From the NCBI RefSeq assembly GCF_012641435.1, contig NZ_JABAIJ010000005.1, positions 62,001-126,000 on the forward strand: a stretch of 64,000 nt of DNA, in the 5' to 3' direction. A program made the position numbers and the translations under genes. Source of the stretch: Rhizobium sp. P38BS-XIX. GTDB taxonomy: Bacteria > Pseudomonadota > Alphaproteobacteria > Rhizobiales > Rhizobiaceae. Below, piece after piece: positions 1-8,715 of this stretch; the first letter of the stretch is position 1; each line of letters begins with the position of its first letter. The notes beneath the pieces are model-generated. The model was not told where the DNA came from and searched no databases. It saw only the letters and a program-made list of their open reading frames with translations.

Positions 1-1
1 C

Positions 2-754
2 GAGGTCCTTCACGGCACGATCGAAGATATGGAAATCCTGAAAAGCGGCGCGTCTCAATCGGACGGCGTCATACACCTCGCCTTCAATCACGACTTTTCG
101 AAGTTCGTCGAGAATTGCGAGGATGATCGCCGCGTCATCGCGACGTTAGCCTCAGCGCTTGCCGGCTCTCAGCGTCCGCTCGTTATTACCTCGGGTACGC
201 CGATCGCCAACACGATCCCCGGCGAGCCCGCCAGGGAAGACAATCCGATCGTCGGTTCGGACACGCATCCGCGCGCAGCCACCGAGGAAGCAGGGATTTT
301 GGCGAGCGAAATCGGCGTCAATGTTTCGGTCGTGCGTCTGCCGCAGGTCCATGATCCGGTCAGCCAGGGCCTCATTACGCCACTGATTGCGATGTATCGG
401 GAAAAGGGCGTCTGCACCTATATCGAAGAAGGACGCAATCGCTGGCCGGCGGCGCATTTCACCGACGTTGCCCGCCTGTACCGCCTCGTGGTCGAACGCG
501 CCGAGCCGAATGCCAAGTATCATGCGGTTGGCGAAGAAGGCGTGGCAATGCGCGATATCGCCGAAGTCATCGGCCGCCGCCTGAACCTGCCGGTAAAATC
601 CGTTGGCAGGGACGAGGCGCAGGAGTATTTCGGCTGGCTCTCCATGTTCGCCACGCGCGACATGCTGGCCTCGAGCGCCAAGACGCGCCAGACGCTCGGC
701 TGGGAGCCGACCGGCCCGAAGCTGCTTGAAGATCTGGCTGAGCTTCAGGTTTGA
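2..754 (+). CDS. SDR-family NAD(P)-dependent oxidoreductase/epimerase, 5' truncated by window edge
   Basis: The reading frame is open from base 2, so the start lies outside the window; the internal ATG at 29 is not the start. The visible part (about 250 residues) has the extended-SDR look: HLAFNHDF resembles the end of the second Rossmann strand region, and the C-terminal half carries FTDVARLYRLVVE and ATRDMLASSAKTRQTLGWEP, typical of NAD-dependent epimerase/dehydratase proteins such as the YwnB/Ycf39-like group. The nucleotide-binding glycine motif and any YxxxK must be judged with the upstream sequence. Substrate unknown. It converges on the LysR gene at 822. Confidence 0.8.
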   Translation, partial: EVLHGTIEDMEILKSGASQSDGVIHLAFNHDFSKFVENCEDDRRVIATLASALAGSQRPLVITSGTPIANTIPGEPAREDNPIVGSDTHPRAATEEAGILASEIGVNVSVVRLPQVHDPVSQGLITPLIAMYREKGVCTYIEEGRNRWPAAHFTDVARLYRLVVERAEPNAKYHAVGEEGVAMRDIAEVIGRRLNLPVKSVGRDEAQEYFGWLSMFATRDMLASSAKTRQTLGWEPTGPKLLEDLAELQV

Positions 755-764
755 AAGAACATGC

Positions 765-815
765 TTTCCGGGCTTGAGCTAGGTCGTTATCGGCCAAGTC
801 AGATTGGCCCGGAAA
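765..815. terminator. Inverted repeat between convergent genes, possible bidirectional terminator
   Basis: TTTCCGGGC (765-773) is the exact reverse complement of GCCCGGAAA (807-815). A second hairpin, GGCCAA/TTGGCC (792-797/804-809), overlaps the right arm. The element sits between the converging stop codons at 754 and 822. No long T-run follows on either strand, so termination is an inference. Confidence 0.4.
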
Positions 816-821
816 AATCGA

Positions 822-1721
822 CTATGCAATCTGGCCGAGGCTCGCATCGAACGAGCCTCGGCCTGAAATATGATCGATGAACCTTCGCAACAGCGGATTT
901 CTATCGTCATCGCGCCAACACAGCCCAATTGGCCAATGTGATTCCGGGCCGGACAACTGTGATTGACGCGTGCGTCCACCCAAGGCTTCCACGCCGTACC
1001 AGGGCAGGAACGCAGCTCCTAACCCTGCGGCGACGACGGCATGAACAGTCAGGATGTCCTCGGCATATTGAACAATACGCGGTTTGAAGTTCGAAGCGGA
1101 GCACCACCGGGTGATCTGTGAGTCCAATCCCGATCCGCGGCTTGGAGATAGTGCGACGAAACCCAGAGCGTTCAATGCCGAGAGCTGGCTCAAAGGCGGC
1201 TCGCTCACGGTAGGCGGCAGCACGAGTGCCAGCCGTTCCTCAAGCAAAGGCAGGAATTCAAGTCCTTCCGCGTCCACCGGAGCACGGCAAAAGCCGGCAT
1301 CGAGCCGTCCGTCGAGCAGGCGCTGATGCTGTTCGCTCGAAGGCAGATCATCAAGCGTGATCTGGCAATCAGGTGTCGCCACGCGGAAGTCGGCAATCAG
1401 GCGAGGGGCCAGCACAAGCGTCGAAATGCCGAATGCGATATCGAGGTGACCGGCCAGCCCGGCATGGGCACGGCGCATTCTGGCAGCGACGTCATCGCTC
1501 AATCGCAGGAGCCTTTGCGCCTCCTTCTCAAACACCCTTCCGAGCACAGTAAGCTTGGCGCCGTGCCGCCCGCGTTCGAACAGTTCCCCGCCGATCGTCG
1601 CCTCAAGAGCCTGGATTTGTTTGGTCAAGGTCGATTGTGTGACGAGCAGCCTGTCTGCCGCCTTACCATAATGGCCTGCCTCGGAAAGGACGATGAAAGA
1701 GCGGAGGAGTTTGAGATCCAT
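822..1721 (-). CDS. LysR-family transcriptional regulator
   Basis: 299 residues, normal LysR length. Residues 1-60 form the winged helix-turn-helix (DLKLLRSFIVLSEAGHYGKAADRL, then TQSTLTKQIQALE), followed by a linker helix and a two-lobed periplasmic-binding-protein-like effector domain (about 90-290). It is transcribed divergently from the nitrilase-family gene at 1812, with a 90-bp shared intergenic region, the classic layout for a LysR regulator controlling its neighbour. The effector is unknown; a substrate or product of the hydrolase is the natural guess. Confidence 0.93.
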   Translation of the reverse strand: MDLKLLRSFIVLSEAGHYGKAADRLLVTQSTLTKQIQALEATIGGELFERGRHGAKLTVLGRVFEKEAQRLLRLSDDVAARMRRAHAGLAGHLDIAFGISTLVLAPRLIADFRVATPDCQITLDDLPSSEQHQRLLDGRLDAGFCRAPVDAEGLEFLPLLEERLALVLPPTVSEPPLSQLSALNALGFVALSPSRGSGLDSQITRWCSASNFKPRIVQYAEDILTVHAVVAAGLGAAFLPWYGVEALGGRTRQSQLSGPESHWPIGLCWRDDDRNPLLRRFIDHISGRGSFDASLGQIA

Positions 1722-1782
1722 TCGATTTGCGACTTAAATATATCAAAGATCTCATTTTACGGAATGGAATGCCTATGGTCAA

Positions 1783-1804
1783 ATTGCCTCACAACGGAGG
1801 CAAT
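1783..1804 (+). promoter_or_regulatory. Hairpin that would sequester the ribosome-binding site of the nitrilase gene
   Basis: ATTGCCTC (1783-1790) pairs perfectly with GAGGCAAT (1797-1804) across a six-base loop. The right arm contains most of the GGAGG Shine-Dalgarno sequence (1796-1800) that serves the ATG at 1812. If formed in the mRNA it would block ribosome access. Confidence 0.5.
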
Positions 1805-1811
1805 ATCCATC

Positions 1812-2798
1812 ATGTTAAAAGTATCGTCGGTTCAGTTTCAGCATCGCGCCAACGACAAGACCTACAATCTCGACCGGGTCACGACCCTTGCGCGACAGGC
1901 AGCCGGTGACGGCAGCCAGTTGGTGATTTTTCCGGAAATGTGCATCTGCGGCTATTGGCATGTACCAAAGCTCGATGCCGATGCGATCCGTGCATTGGCA
2001 GAACCTTTATCTGGCCCCTCCGTCTCCTACGTCGCGAATTTGGCTCGCGAGCTGGGCATCGGAATTGGCGTCGGCTTTCTGGAACTCGGTGACGATGGCG
2101 CCATCTATAATTCCTATGCCGTCTGCCTTCCCGACGGGCAGATCCATTGTCACCGCAAGCTGCATGCCTGGGAACATCGCGCTATATCGAGCGGCAATCG
2201 ATATACCGTGTTCAATACGCCATGGGATATCCGGGCGGGTATTCTGATCTGCTGGGACAACAATCTTATCGAAAATGCGAGAGCGACGGCGCTGCTTGGT
2301 GCTGAACTCCTGATCGCACCGCATCAGGCCGGCGGTGGTCAGTCGGTCAGCCCGCATGGCATGAAGCGCATACCGGTCGAAAAATGGGCGCGTCGTCATG
2401 AAGATCCCGCTGCGATCGAGGCCGAAATTCGTGGGCCGAACGGGCGTGAATGGTTCATGCGCTGGCTGCCGTCCCGCGCGCACGACAACGGCATGTTTCT
2501 CATCTTCAGCAACGGCGTCGGCCAGGACGAGGATGAGGTGCGGACCGGCAATGCCATGATCCTCGATCCCTACGGCCGCATTCTTTCAGAGACCTGGGCC
2601 GCCGACGATGCGATTGTCAGCGCGGAACTCGATCTGGGGCTTCTCGACAAATGCACGGGGCAACGCTGGATTCGAGGCCGTCGGCCCGAACTTTATAGCA
2701 TTTTCACACAGCCCAATCCGGAGGGCCTTTCGCCCATGGATGCTCGATATTCCGAAGCGCCCACGCGCAAACGCTCAGTTGTCGAGCAGACCAAGTAA
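1812..2798 (+). CDS. Carbon-nitrogen hydrolase (nitrilase superfamily)
   Basis: 328 residues from ATG 1812, chosen because GGAGG lies 11 bases upstream; the frame is open further upstream but overlaps the LysR gene. The nitrilase-superfamily catalytic Glu-Lys-Cys triad is visible: Glu in IFPEMCICGYW (about residue 43), Lys in HRKLHAWEH (about 117) and Cys in ILICWDNN (about 152). The family cleaves amides or nitriles (amidases, carbamoylases, beta-ureidopropionase relatives). The extended region after the cysteine (PHQAGGGQSVSPHGM) may define the substrate, which I cannot assign. Probably controlled by the divergent LysR protein. Confidence 0.92.
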   Translation: MLKVSSVQFQHRANDKTYNLDRVTTLARQAAGDGSQLVIFPEMCICGYWHVPKLDADAIRALAEPLSGPSVSYVANLARELGIGIGVGFLELGDDGAIYNSYAVCLPDGQIHCHRKLHAWEHRAISSGNRYTVFNTPWDIRAGILICWDNNLIENARATALLGAELLIAPHQAGGGQSVSPHGMKRIPVEKWARRHEDPAAIEAEIRGPNGREWFMRWLPSRAHDNGMFLIFSNGVGQDEDEVRTGNAMILDPYGRILSETWAADDAIVSAELDLGLLDKCTGQRWIRGRRPELYSIFTQPNPEGLSPMDARYSEAPTRKRSVVEQTK

Positions 2799-2823
2799 GG
2801 ATGCGATGAAGAAAACCCGTCTT

Positions 2824-2847
2824 CCGGCGATGCTTAAGCATTGCCGG
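2824..2847. terminator. Palindromic hairpin downstream of the nitrilase gene
   Basis: CCGGCGATGCT and AGCATTGCCGG form an 11-bp stem (one G-T pair) with a two-base loop, 25 bases after the stop codon at 2798. No T-run follows, so it may be a factor-assisted terminator or an mRNA 3'-end stabiliser. Confidence 0.4.
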
Positions 2848-3017
2848 GGGATGTGAGGCGCGGCGCAAAAATCCTGTCTAGGCTCGCGGTCGATGCTCGT
2901 ATTCGGCCGCGGCCCTTCTCGCGTGTCTGTAACACGTTCGGGCACCAAGCATGCGCGCCAGCGCTTCAGGAAGCATTCCGGAAAATTCTGATTATGTTGA
3001 ACCAGGTCAATGCCATA

Positions 3018-3107
3018 TGGCGGACAAGGTGGGATTCGAACCCACGGTACGCTTTCACGCACACACGCGTTCCAGGCGTGCGCCTTAAACCACTCGGCCA
3101 CCTGTCC
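3018..3107 (-). tRNA. tRNA-Ser (anticodon GGA)
   Basis: The reverse complement reads GGACAGGTGGCCGAGTGG at the 5' end, has an anticodon loop CTGGAAC with anticodon GGA, and a T-arm GGTTCGAATCC. The long variable arm after the anticodon stem marks a class II serine tRNA. The acceptor stem GGACAGG/CTTGTCC is followed by discriminator G and an encoded CCA (3018-3020). Length 90 nt including CCA. Confidence 0.97.
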
Positions 3108-3343
3108 TTCATTGGCGTTTTGCCACCGCTTCGGAAGCAAATCGTCGGAACGGCGCGATATATACCGATGAATTCTGAGCAATCAACCCGAATCTGACAG
3201 ATTTTTGACTTATCGTCGCAAAACTCTGTATCTCGCCCCCATTGCGCTTATTTCACGTACAAATTATCTAAGAGAAAGATGAGGCGGCGTAAGACCGGTC
3301 GACCCGAAAAGGGCCGGGCGTAGTGAGTAATCCGGAGGGGTTC

Positions 3344-3661
3344 ATGCGTTTCCTGTTGCGTTTTGCCAGCCTTGTCGCGCTGGTGGTGGCTGTTATCGCC
3401 GGCACCATCGATTCCATCCAGTCGGTCGCGGCGTCGGCCGTGGTCTTGACCCCGATGGGTGATGCCTGGAACGACGTCAGCCCTTCCTCTCTGGCAAGCC
3501 TTCGTTCGATGATCGCCTATTATATTCATCCCCGTTTCTACGACATGGCAATGCAATGGCTGCTGTTCCAGCCTGCCTTTGCCGTCTTCTTGGTGGTGTC
3601 GCTGCTGCTGTGGATGGTCGCTTATAAGCGTCCGTCGCTGGCCGCCCGTTTCACCGCCTGA
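3344..3661 (+). CDS. Small conserved membrane protein of unknown function
   Basis: 105 residues from ATG 3344, preferred over upstream starts because GGAGGGG lies just before it. An N-terminal hydrophobic helix (about 1-22, LLRFASLVALVVAVIAG) and a second helix near the C-terminus (about 72-92, FAVFLVVSLLLWMVAY) suggest a two-pass inner-membrane protein with a ~45-residue loop rich in Ser, Met and Tyr. I do not recognise a named family. It stands alone between the tRNA and the nucleoside importer. Confidence 0.75.
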   Translation: MRFLLRFASLVALVVAVIAGTIDSIQSVAASAVVLTPMGDAWNDVSPSSLASLRSMIAYYIHPRFYDMAMQWLLFQPAFAVFLVVSLLLWMVAYKRPSLAARFTA

Positions 3662-4031
3662 CGGCTGCGGGCCCGTCGCTGCAGCCTGTGCCGTTCCGGG
3701 ACTTTATGCTTGCGAGGACTGCATTCCACACACGCCTCAGGCCTTAGAAATGAGGTTGGATGGCGGGCTGCGAAACGGCGAAAAATGCGTTTGCTGGCTA
3801 TTAAAATCGCAGTCTGAACGCCAAATTGTTTAAAAAATGGCTCCTTTGCGTGGGTTTTCCGCAATTCCCACAAATCTTTACCAACTGAAAAATTTCTCGT
3901 GAATTTTTCGTGCAGCCATGCAAGGATGCGCGCCAGCTTGGCCTCGGGGGAGGCCAGCGGTTCCGCAGACATGCCCGGTCAACGGGCTTGCGGGAGGACC
4001 CAACAAGATAGCAACAACAGGGCTGCGACAC
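3662..4031. other. 370-bp intergenic region without a gene
   Basis: No convincing coding frame. The right half is AT-rich and presumably holds the promoter of the nucleoside operon that starts at 4032. I looked for a purine riboswitch and did not see the conserved three-way junction. No clear -35/-10 pair could be fixed. Confidence 0.5.
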
Positions 4032-5027
4032 ATGAAAAAATCCCTTCTGACCCTTTTCGCCTTGGCCGCCATGTCGGCGACGGCGCTTGCGGCCGACATC
4101 AAGCCGGCGATCGTCTACGGAACAGGTGGCAAGTTCGACAAGTCCTTCAATGAAGCCGCCTACAACGGCGCTGAAAAGTTCAAGAAGGAAACCGGCATCG
4201 CTTACCGCGATTTCGAGCCGACGGGCGACACCCAGGGTGAGCAGGCGCTGCGCAACTTCGCCAGCAAGGGCTTCAATCCGGTCATCGCAGTATCGTTTGC
4301 CTGGACGTCCGCTCTCCAGAAGGTTGCCGCCGAATATCCGAAGACCGAATTCGTGCTGATCGACGACAGCCTCGATCTGCCGAACGTCCGCTCGGTGAAG
4401 TTCAAGGAAAATGAAGGCTCCTACCTCGCCGGCGTCATGGCCGCCATCGCTTCGAAGACCGGCAAGGTCGGCTTCGTCGGCGGCATGGACATCCCGCTGA
4501 TCCGCAAGTTCGAATGCGGCTATGAGCTGGGCGCTCGCGCCACCAATCCGAAGATCGAAGTCTTCCAGAACATGACCGGCACGACCGGCGCTGCCTGGAA
4601 CGACCCGGTTCGCGGTGGCGAGCTCACCAAGAACCAGATCGACCAGGGCGCGGACGTTGTTTACGCGGCCGCCGGTGCAACCGGCCTCGGCGTGCTGCAG
4701 ACCGCCGCCGACAACAAGAAGCTCTCGATCGGCGTCGACTCGAACCAGAACTACCTGCATCCGGGTTCCGTTCTGACCTCAGTCGTCAAGCGCGTTGACC
4801 TCGCAGTCTACAACGCCTTCAGCGACGCCAAGAACGGCAAGTTCACCCCCGGCACCCAGGAACTCGGCCTGAAGGAAGACGGCGTTACCGTCGCCATCGA
4901 CGACAACAACAAGCCGCTCGTCACCTCGGACATGCAGGCTGCCATCGACAAGGCTCGCGCCGATATCATTTCCGGCAGCATCAAGGTCCACGATTACACG
5001 GCCGACAACGCCTGCCCGAAGAGCTGA
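4032..5027 (+). CDS. BMP-family ABC importer substrate-binding protein (nucleoside)
   Basis: 331 residues from ATG 4032 (MKKSLLTLFALAAMSATALA, a clear Sec signal peptide cut after ALA-A). The mature part begins with KPAIVYGTGGKFDKSFNEAA, the hallmark of the BMP/PnrA/Med family of periplasmic nucleoside receptors; GFVGGMDIPLIRKFECGYELG and VDSNQNYLHPG are further family motifs. It is the first gene of the importer and is separated from the ATPase by a strong terminator (5036-5075), which would make the receptor more abundant than the membrane complex. The following salvage enzymes argue for purine and pyrimidine nucleosides as ligands. Confidence 0.93.
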   Translation: MKKSLLTLFALAAMSATALAADIKPAIVYGTGGKFDKSFNEAAYNGAEKFKKETGIAYRDFEPTGDTQGEQALRNFASKGFNPVIAVSFAWTSALQKVAAEYPKTEFVLIDDSLDLPNVRSVKFKENEGSYLAGVMAAIASKTGKVGFVGGMDIPLIRKFECGYELGARATNPKIEVFQNMTGTTGAAWNDPVRGGELTKNQIDQGADVVYAAAGATGLGVLQTAADNKKLSIGVDSNQNYLHPGSVLTSVVKRVDLAVYNAFSDAKNGKFTPGTQELGLKEDGVTVAIDDNNKPLVTSDMQAAIDKARADIISGSIKVHDYTADNACPKS

Positions 5028-5035
5028 TATGAAAC

Positions 5036-5075
5036 AAGGGCGTATGACGTAGCAAACCGTCATACGCCCTTTTCT
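5036..5075 (+). terminator. Rho-independent terminator inside the nucleoside operon
   Basis: A 14-bp perfect stem (AAGGGCGTATGACG, 5036-5049, with CGTCATACGCCCTT, 5058-5071) and eight-base loop, followed by TTCTT. It sits 8 bases after the receptor stop codon and 32 before the ATPase start, so it probably lets only part of the transcripts through. Confidence 0.85.
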
Positions 5076-5107
5076 TATCCGGAATCCGGTTTCTGGAGCC
5101 CCCTATT

Positions 5108-6619
5108 GTGAGCCAATCACCTGCCATCGAACTCGTGGGTATCGACAAGAAGTTCGGTGCTGTCCACGCCAACAAAGACATCAACCTGACCGTCGCCAAA
5201 GGCTCGATCCACGGGATCATCGGCGAAAACGGTGCCGGGAAATCGACTCTGATGTCGATCATCTACGGTTTCTATCAGGCCGACAGCGGCGAGATCCGCA
5301 TCAACGGCAACCCGATCACCATCCGTGACAGCCAGACGGCGATATCGGCCGGTATCGGCATGGTGCATCAGCACTTCATGCTGGTCGACAATTTCACGGT
5401 GCTTGAAAACGTCATGCTGGGCGCCGAAGGCGGCGCATTGCTCGCCAAGGGCGTCGCAGCCACGCGCGCCGAGCTCAACCGACTGGAAAAGGATTATGGC
5501 CTCGAGGTCGATCCGGACGCGCTCATCGAAGAGCTGCCCGTCGGCCAGCAGCAGCGCGTCGAAATCCTGAAGGCGATGTATCGCGGTGCCGAGATTCTGA
5601 TTCTCGATGAACCCACCGGCGTTCTCACGCCTGCCGAGGCCGACAATCTCTTCCGCATCCTTCGCGTGCTGCGCGACCAGGGCAAGACGATCATCCTCAT
5701 CACGCACAAGCTGCGCGAAATCATGGCGATCACCGATACGGTCTCGGTCATGCGCCGCGGCGAAATGGTAGCAACCCGCAACACGGCGGAAACCACTGTC
5801 GAGGAACTTGCCGAGCTGATGGTCGGCCGCCGCGTGCTCCTGCGCGTGGAAAAGGGCGCTCCCAATCCGGGCGAGGTGCTGCTTTCGGTACGCAACCTCA
5901 CCGTCAAGGACGGCCGTGGCGTCACCATGGTCGACGACGTCTCTTTCGATGTCCGCGCCGGCGAGATCGTCGGCATTGCCGGCGTTGCTGGAAACGGGCA
6001 ATCGGAATTGCTGGAGGCGATCGCCGGCATTCGCAAACCGGCGTCGGGAGAAATCTTTCTGCACGGCAAGCCGATCGGCACCGCCGACCCGGCAGCGCTG
6101 CGGGAGCTCGGCCTTGCCCATATTCCGGAAGATCGCCATCACATGGGCCTCGTCCTCAAATTCGAGGAATATGAGAACTCCATGCTTGGCTATCACCGCG
6201 ACGCCAAATATGGGCGCGGCGGCATGCTCGATCTCGATGCCATGCGCAAGGATGCCATCGAGAAGATCGAGAAATACGATATCCGACCGCCGAATGCGCG
6301 GCTGAAAACCGCCAATTTCTCCGGCGGCAACCAGCAGAAGATCGTGGTCGCTCGCGAAATCGAGCGCGATCCGAAGGCTCTGCTGATCGGTCAGCCAACG
6401 CGCGGGGTCGATATCGGCGCTATCGAGTTCATCCATCGCCGCATCATCGAGATGCGCGACGCCGGCAAGGCCACCCTGCTGGTCTCGGTGGAGCTGGATG
6501 AGATCCGTGCGCTTTCGGACCGTATCCTCGTCATGTTCGCCGGCCATATCGTCGGTGAGAAGTCGGCCGAGGCCGGTGAACAAACACTCGGCCTGATGAT
6601 GGCCGGCATTGCCGCGTGA
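5108..6619 (+). CDS. ABC importer ATPase with two nucleotide-binding domains (nucleoside)
   Basis: 503 residues with a GTG start at 5108. Domain 1: Walker A GENGAGKST (about 39-47), signature-like LPVGQQQRVEILKAM, Walker B EILILDEPT and the switch histidine in LITHK. Domain 2 is degenerate: the P-loop reads GVAGNGQSE (no GKS/T) and the Walker B region reads LLIGQPTRG, without the Asp-Glu pair, as usual in YufO/RbsA-like tandem ATPases of the BMP importers. Its signature FSGGNQQKIVVARE is intact. It energises the two permeases that follow; the stop and the next start are 7 bp apart. Confidence 0.95.
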   Translation: MSQSPAIELVGIDKKFGAVHANKDINLTVAKGSIHGIIGENGAGKSTLMSIIYGFYQADSGEIRINGNPITIRDSQTAISAGIGMVHQHFMLVDNFTVLENVMLGAEGGALLAKGVAATRAELNRLEKDYGLEVDPDALIEELPVGQQQRVEILKAMYRGAEILILDEPTGVLTPAEADNLFRILRVLRDQGKTIILITHKLREIMAITDTVSVMRRGEMVATRNTAETTVEELAELMVGRRVLLRVEKGAPNPGEVLLSVRNLTVKDGRGVTMVDDVSFDVRAGEIVGIAGVAGNGQSELLEAIAGIRKPASGEIFLHGKPIGTADPAALRELGLAHIPEDRHHMGLVLKFEEYENSMLGYHRDAKYGRGGMLDLDAMRKDAIEKIEKYDIRPPNARLKTANFSGGNQQKIVVAREIERDPKALLIGQPTRGVDIGAIEFIHRRIIEMRDAGKATLLVSVELDEIRALSDRILVMFAGHIVGEKSAEAGEQTLGLMMAGIAA

Positions 6620-6626
6620 GGCGCAT

Positions 6627-7730
6627 ATGAGCACGGCTTCCGTTCCGCTCCCCAATTGGATCAACTACGGTCTGATCCCCGTTCTCAATCTGATCGTCGC
6701 CTTCCTGATCTCGGGCCTTGTCGTCTGGTTCATCGGTGAGAGCCCGTTCGACGCGCTCGTTCTGCTGCTGCAGGGCGCGCTCGGCAGTGGCGAAGGTATC
6801 GGTTTCACCCTTTATTACGCCACGAGTTTCATCTTCACCGGCCTCTCGGTCGCCGTTGCCATCCATGCCGGCCTGTTCAACATCGGCTCGGAAGGTCAGG
6901 CCTATGTCGGTGGTCTTGGTTGCGCTCTCGTGGCGCTGGCGCTCGACCACTACGTGCCCTGGTATGTGACGATGCCGTTTGCTGTCATCGGCGCGGCGAT
7001 CTTCGGCGCTCTCTGGGCTCTTATCCCAGCCTGGCTGCAGGCCAAGCGCGGCAGCCACGTCGTCATCACCACCATCATGTTCAATTTCATCGCATCCGCG
7101 ATGATGAACTTCCTGCTGGTGCATGTGCTGATCGTCCCCGGCAAGATGGCGCCGGAAACCCGTACCTTCCTCGAGGGTGGCCAGTTGCCGAAGCTCGATT
7201 GGCTGATGGGTATTTTTGGCTCGACCATTGGTGCCGCTCCGCTCAACGTGTCCTTCCTGATCGCGCTGGTCATGTGCTTTCTCGTTTGGGTGCTCGTCTG
7301 GCGTACCAAGCTGGGCTATGAAATGCGCACGCTGGGCTTGAGCCCGACGGCTGCAGTCTACGCCGGCATTCCCTATGCCCGCACCGTCATCATCGCCATG
7401 CTGATATCAGGTGGTCTTGCCGGCATGATGGCGCTCAATCCTGTCATGGGTGCTTCCGCGCGTCTGCAGGTGGAGTTCGTCCTCGGCGCCGGCTTCGTTG
7501 GTATCGCGGTATCGCTGATGGGCCGCAACCATCCTTTCGGCATCATCCTTGCCGCGATCCTCTTCGGCATTCTCTATCAGGGGGGCGATGCACTGTCCTT
7601 CGACATGCCGAACATCACGCGCGACATGATCGTGGTCATTCAGGGTCTTGTCATCCTGTTTGCCGGCGCGCTTGAATATATGTTCCGGCCCGCGCTCGTG
7701 CGCATCTACCAGACATTCGCCAAGGCGTGA
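6627..7730 (+). CDS. ABC importer permease 1 (nucleoside, BPD type 2)
   Basis: 367 residues from ATG 6627. About ten hydrophobic segments. The family motif GLFNIGSEGQAYVGGLG lies after the second or third helix, and ALNPVMGASARLQVEFVLGAGFVGIAVSLMGRNHPFGI near the end is typical of YufP-type nucleoside permeases of the RbsC/LivM fold. It forms the membrane channel with the protein encoded at 7741, 10 bp downstream. Confidence 0.94.
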   Translation: MSTASVPLPNWINYGLIPVLNLIVAFLISGLVVWFIGESPFDALVLLLQGALGSGEGIGFTLYYATSFIFTGLSVAVAIHAGLFNIGSEGQAYVGGLGCALVALALDHYVPWYVTMPFAVIGAAIFGALWALIPAWLQAKRGSHVVITTIMFNFIASAMMNFLLVHVLIVPGKMAPETRTFLEGGQLPKLDWLMGIFGSTIGAAPLNVSFLIALVMCFLVWVLVWRTKLGYEMRTLGLSPTAAVYAGIPYARTVIIAMLISGGLAGMMALNPVMGASARLQVEFVLGAGFVGIAVSLMGRNHPFGIILAAILFGILYQGGDALSFDMPNITRDMIVVIQGLVILFAGALEYMFRPALVRIYQTFAKA

Positions 7731-7740
7731 GGATCAGACC

Positions 7741-8712
7741 ATGGAATATTACGATCTTCTCATCAGCATCCTCGGCTCGACCATCCGCCTGTCGATCCCA
7801 CTGATCTTCACGGCGCTTGCCGGCCTGTTCTCCGAGCGCGCCGGCATCTTCGACATTGGCCTGGAAGGCAAGATGCTGGCCTCCGCTTTTGCGGCCGCCT
7901 GTGTCGCTTCCATCAGCGGTTCCGCCTGGGCGGGCCTTGGTGCCGGCATCGTTGTCTCGATCCTGCTCGGTCTACTGCACGGCTTCGCCTCGATCACCAA
8001 TCGCGGCAACCAGATTGTTTCCGGCGTCGCGATCAACTTCCTGACGGCTGGCCTGACCATCGTTCTCGGCCAGGCCTGGTTCGGGCAGGGTGGTCGTACG
8101 CCGACACTGCCGGGCACGGCGCGGTTTTCCGGCATCACCTTGCCGGGCGTCGATGCCGTGCGCAGCGTACCCTTCATCGGGCCGCTCTACGCCAACGTCA
8201 TCTCCGGCAACAATATCCTGACCTATCTTGCCTTCCTCGCTGTGCCGATTTCGTGGTGGATCCTCTATCGCACCCGCTTCGGCTTGCGTCTGCGTGCCGT
8301 CGGTGAAAATCCAGGTGCTGTCGACACTGCCGGCATCTCGGTCGAATGGCTGCGCTATCGTTCGCTGATCGTCGCGGGCATCCTCTGCGGCTTCTCCGGC
8401 ACCTATCTCGCCATCGCCCAGTCGGCCGCCTTCATCAACAACATGTCGGCCGGCAAGGGCTATATCGCGCTTGCCGCACTGATCTTCGCCAAGTGGAAGC
8501 CAGTGCCCGTCATGTTCACCTGCCTTCTGTTCGGCTTCCTCGATGCCTTTGCGAACTTCATGCAGGGCAAGACGATCCCGGGCATGGGCGAGGTGCCGGT
8601 ACAGATTTTCCAGGCGCTGCCCTATATCCTCACCTGCATTCTGCTTGCAGGCTTTATCGGCGTCGCCAAGCCTCCGAAGGCCGGTGGCGTGCCCTATACC
8701 AAGGAGCGCTAG
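7741..8712 (+). CDS. ABC importer permease 2 (nucleoside, BPD type 2)
   Basis: 323 residues, ATG 7741; the frame extends upstream into the previous gene but that part is an overlap shadow. It has the motif RAGIFDIGLEGKMLASAFAA and the C-terminal stretch MSAGKGYIALAALIFAKWKPV, both characteristic of the YufQ-type partner permease. Multi-pass inner membrane. Four bases separate it from cdd, so import and deamination are co-expressed. Confidence 0.94.
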   Translation: MEYYDLLISILGSTIRLSIPLIFTALAGLFSERAGIFDIGLEGKMLASAFAAACVASISGSAWAGLGAGIVVSILLGLLHGFASITNRGNQIVSGVAINFLTAGLTIVLGQAWFGQGGRTPTLPGTARFSGITLPGVDAVRSVPFIGPLYANVISGNNILTYLAFLAVPISWWILYRTRFGLRLRAVGENPGAVDTAGISVEWLRYRSLIVAGILCGFSGTYLAIAQSAAFINNMSAGKGYIALAALIFAKWKPVPVMFTCLLFGFLDAFANFMQGKTIPGMGEVPVQIFQALPYILTCILLAGFIGVAKPPKAGGVPYTKER

Positions 8713-8715
8713 TCT

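Noticed and set aside
1326..1811. N-terminal extension of the nitrilase reading frame
   Set aside because: It would overlap the LysR gene on the opposite strand; the conserved protein starts at 1812 with a good ribosome-binding site.
3662..4031. Possible purine riboswitch before the nucleoside receptor gene
   Set aside because: I could not find the conserved junction and loop sequences of purine riboswitches, only AT-rich sequence.
5117..6664. A 515-codon open frame on the minus strand
   Set aside because: Antisense to the nucleoside importer ATPase; composition (His, Asp, Arg-rich) is that of a shadow frame.
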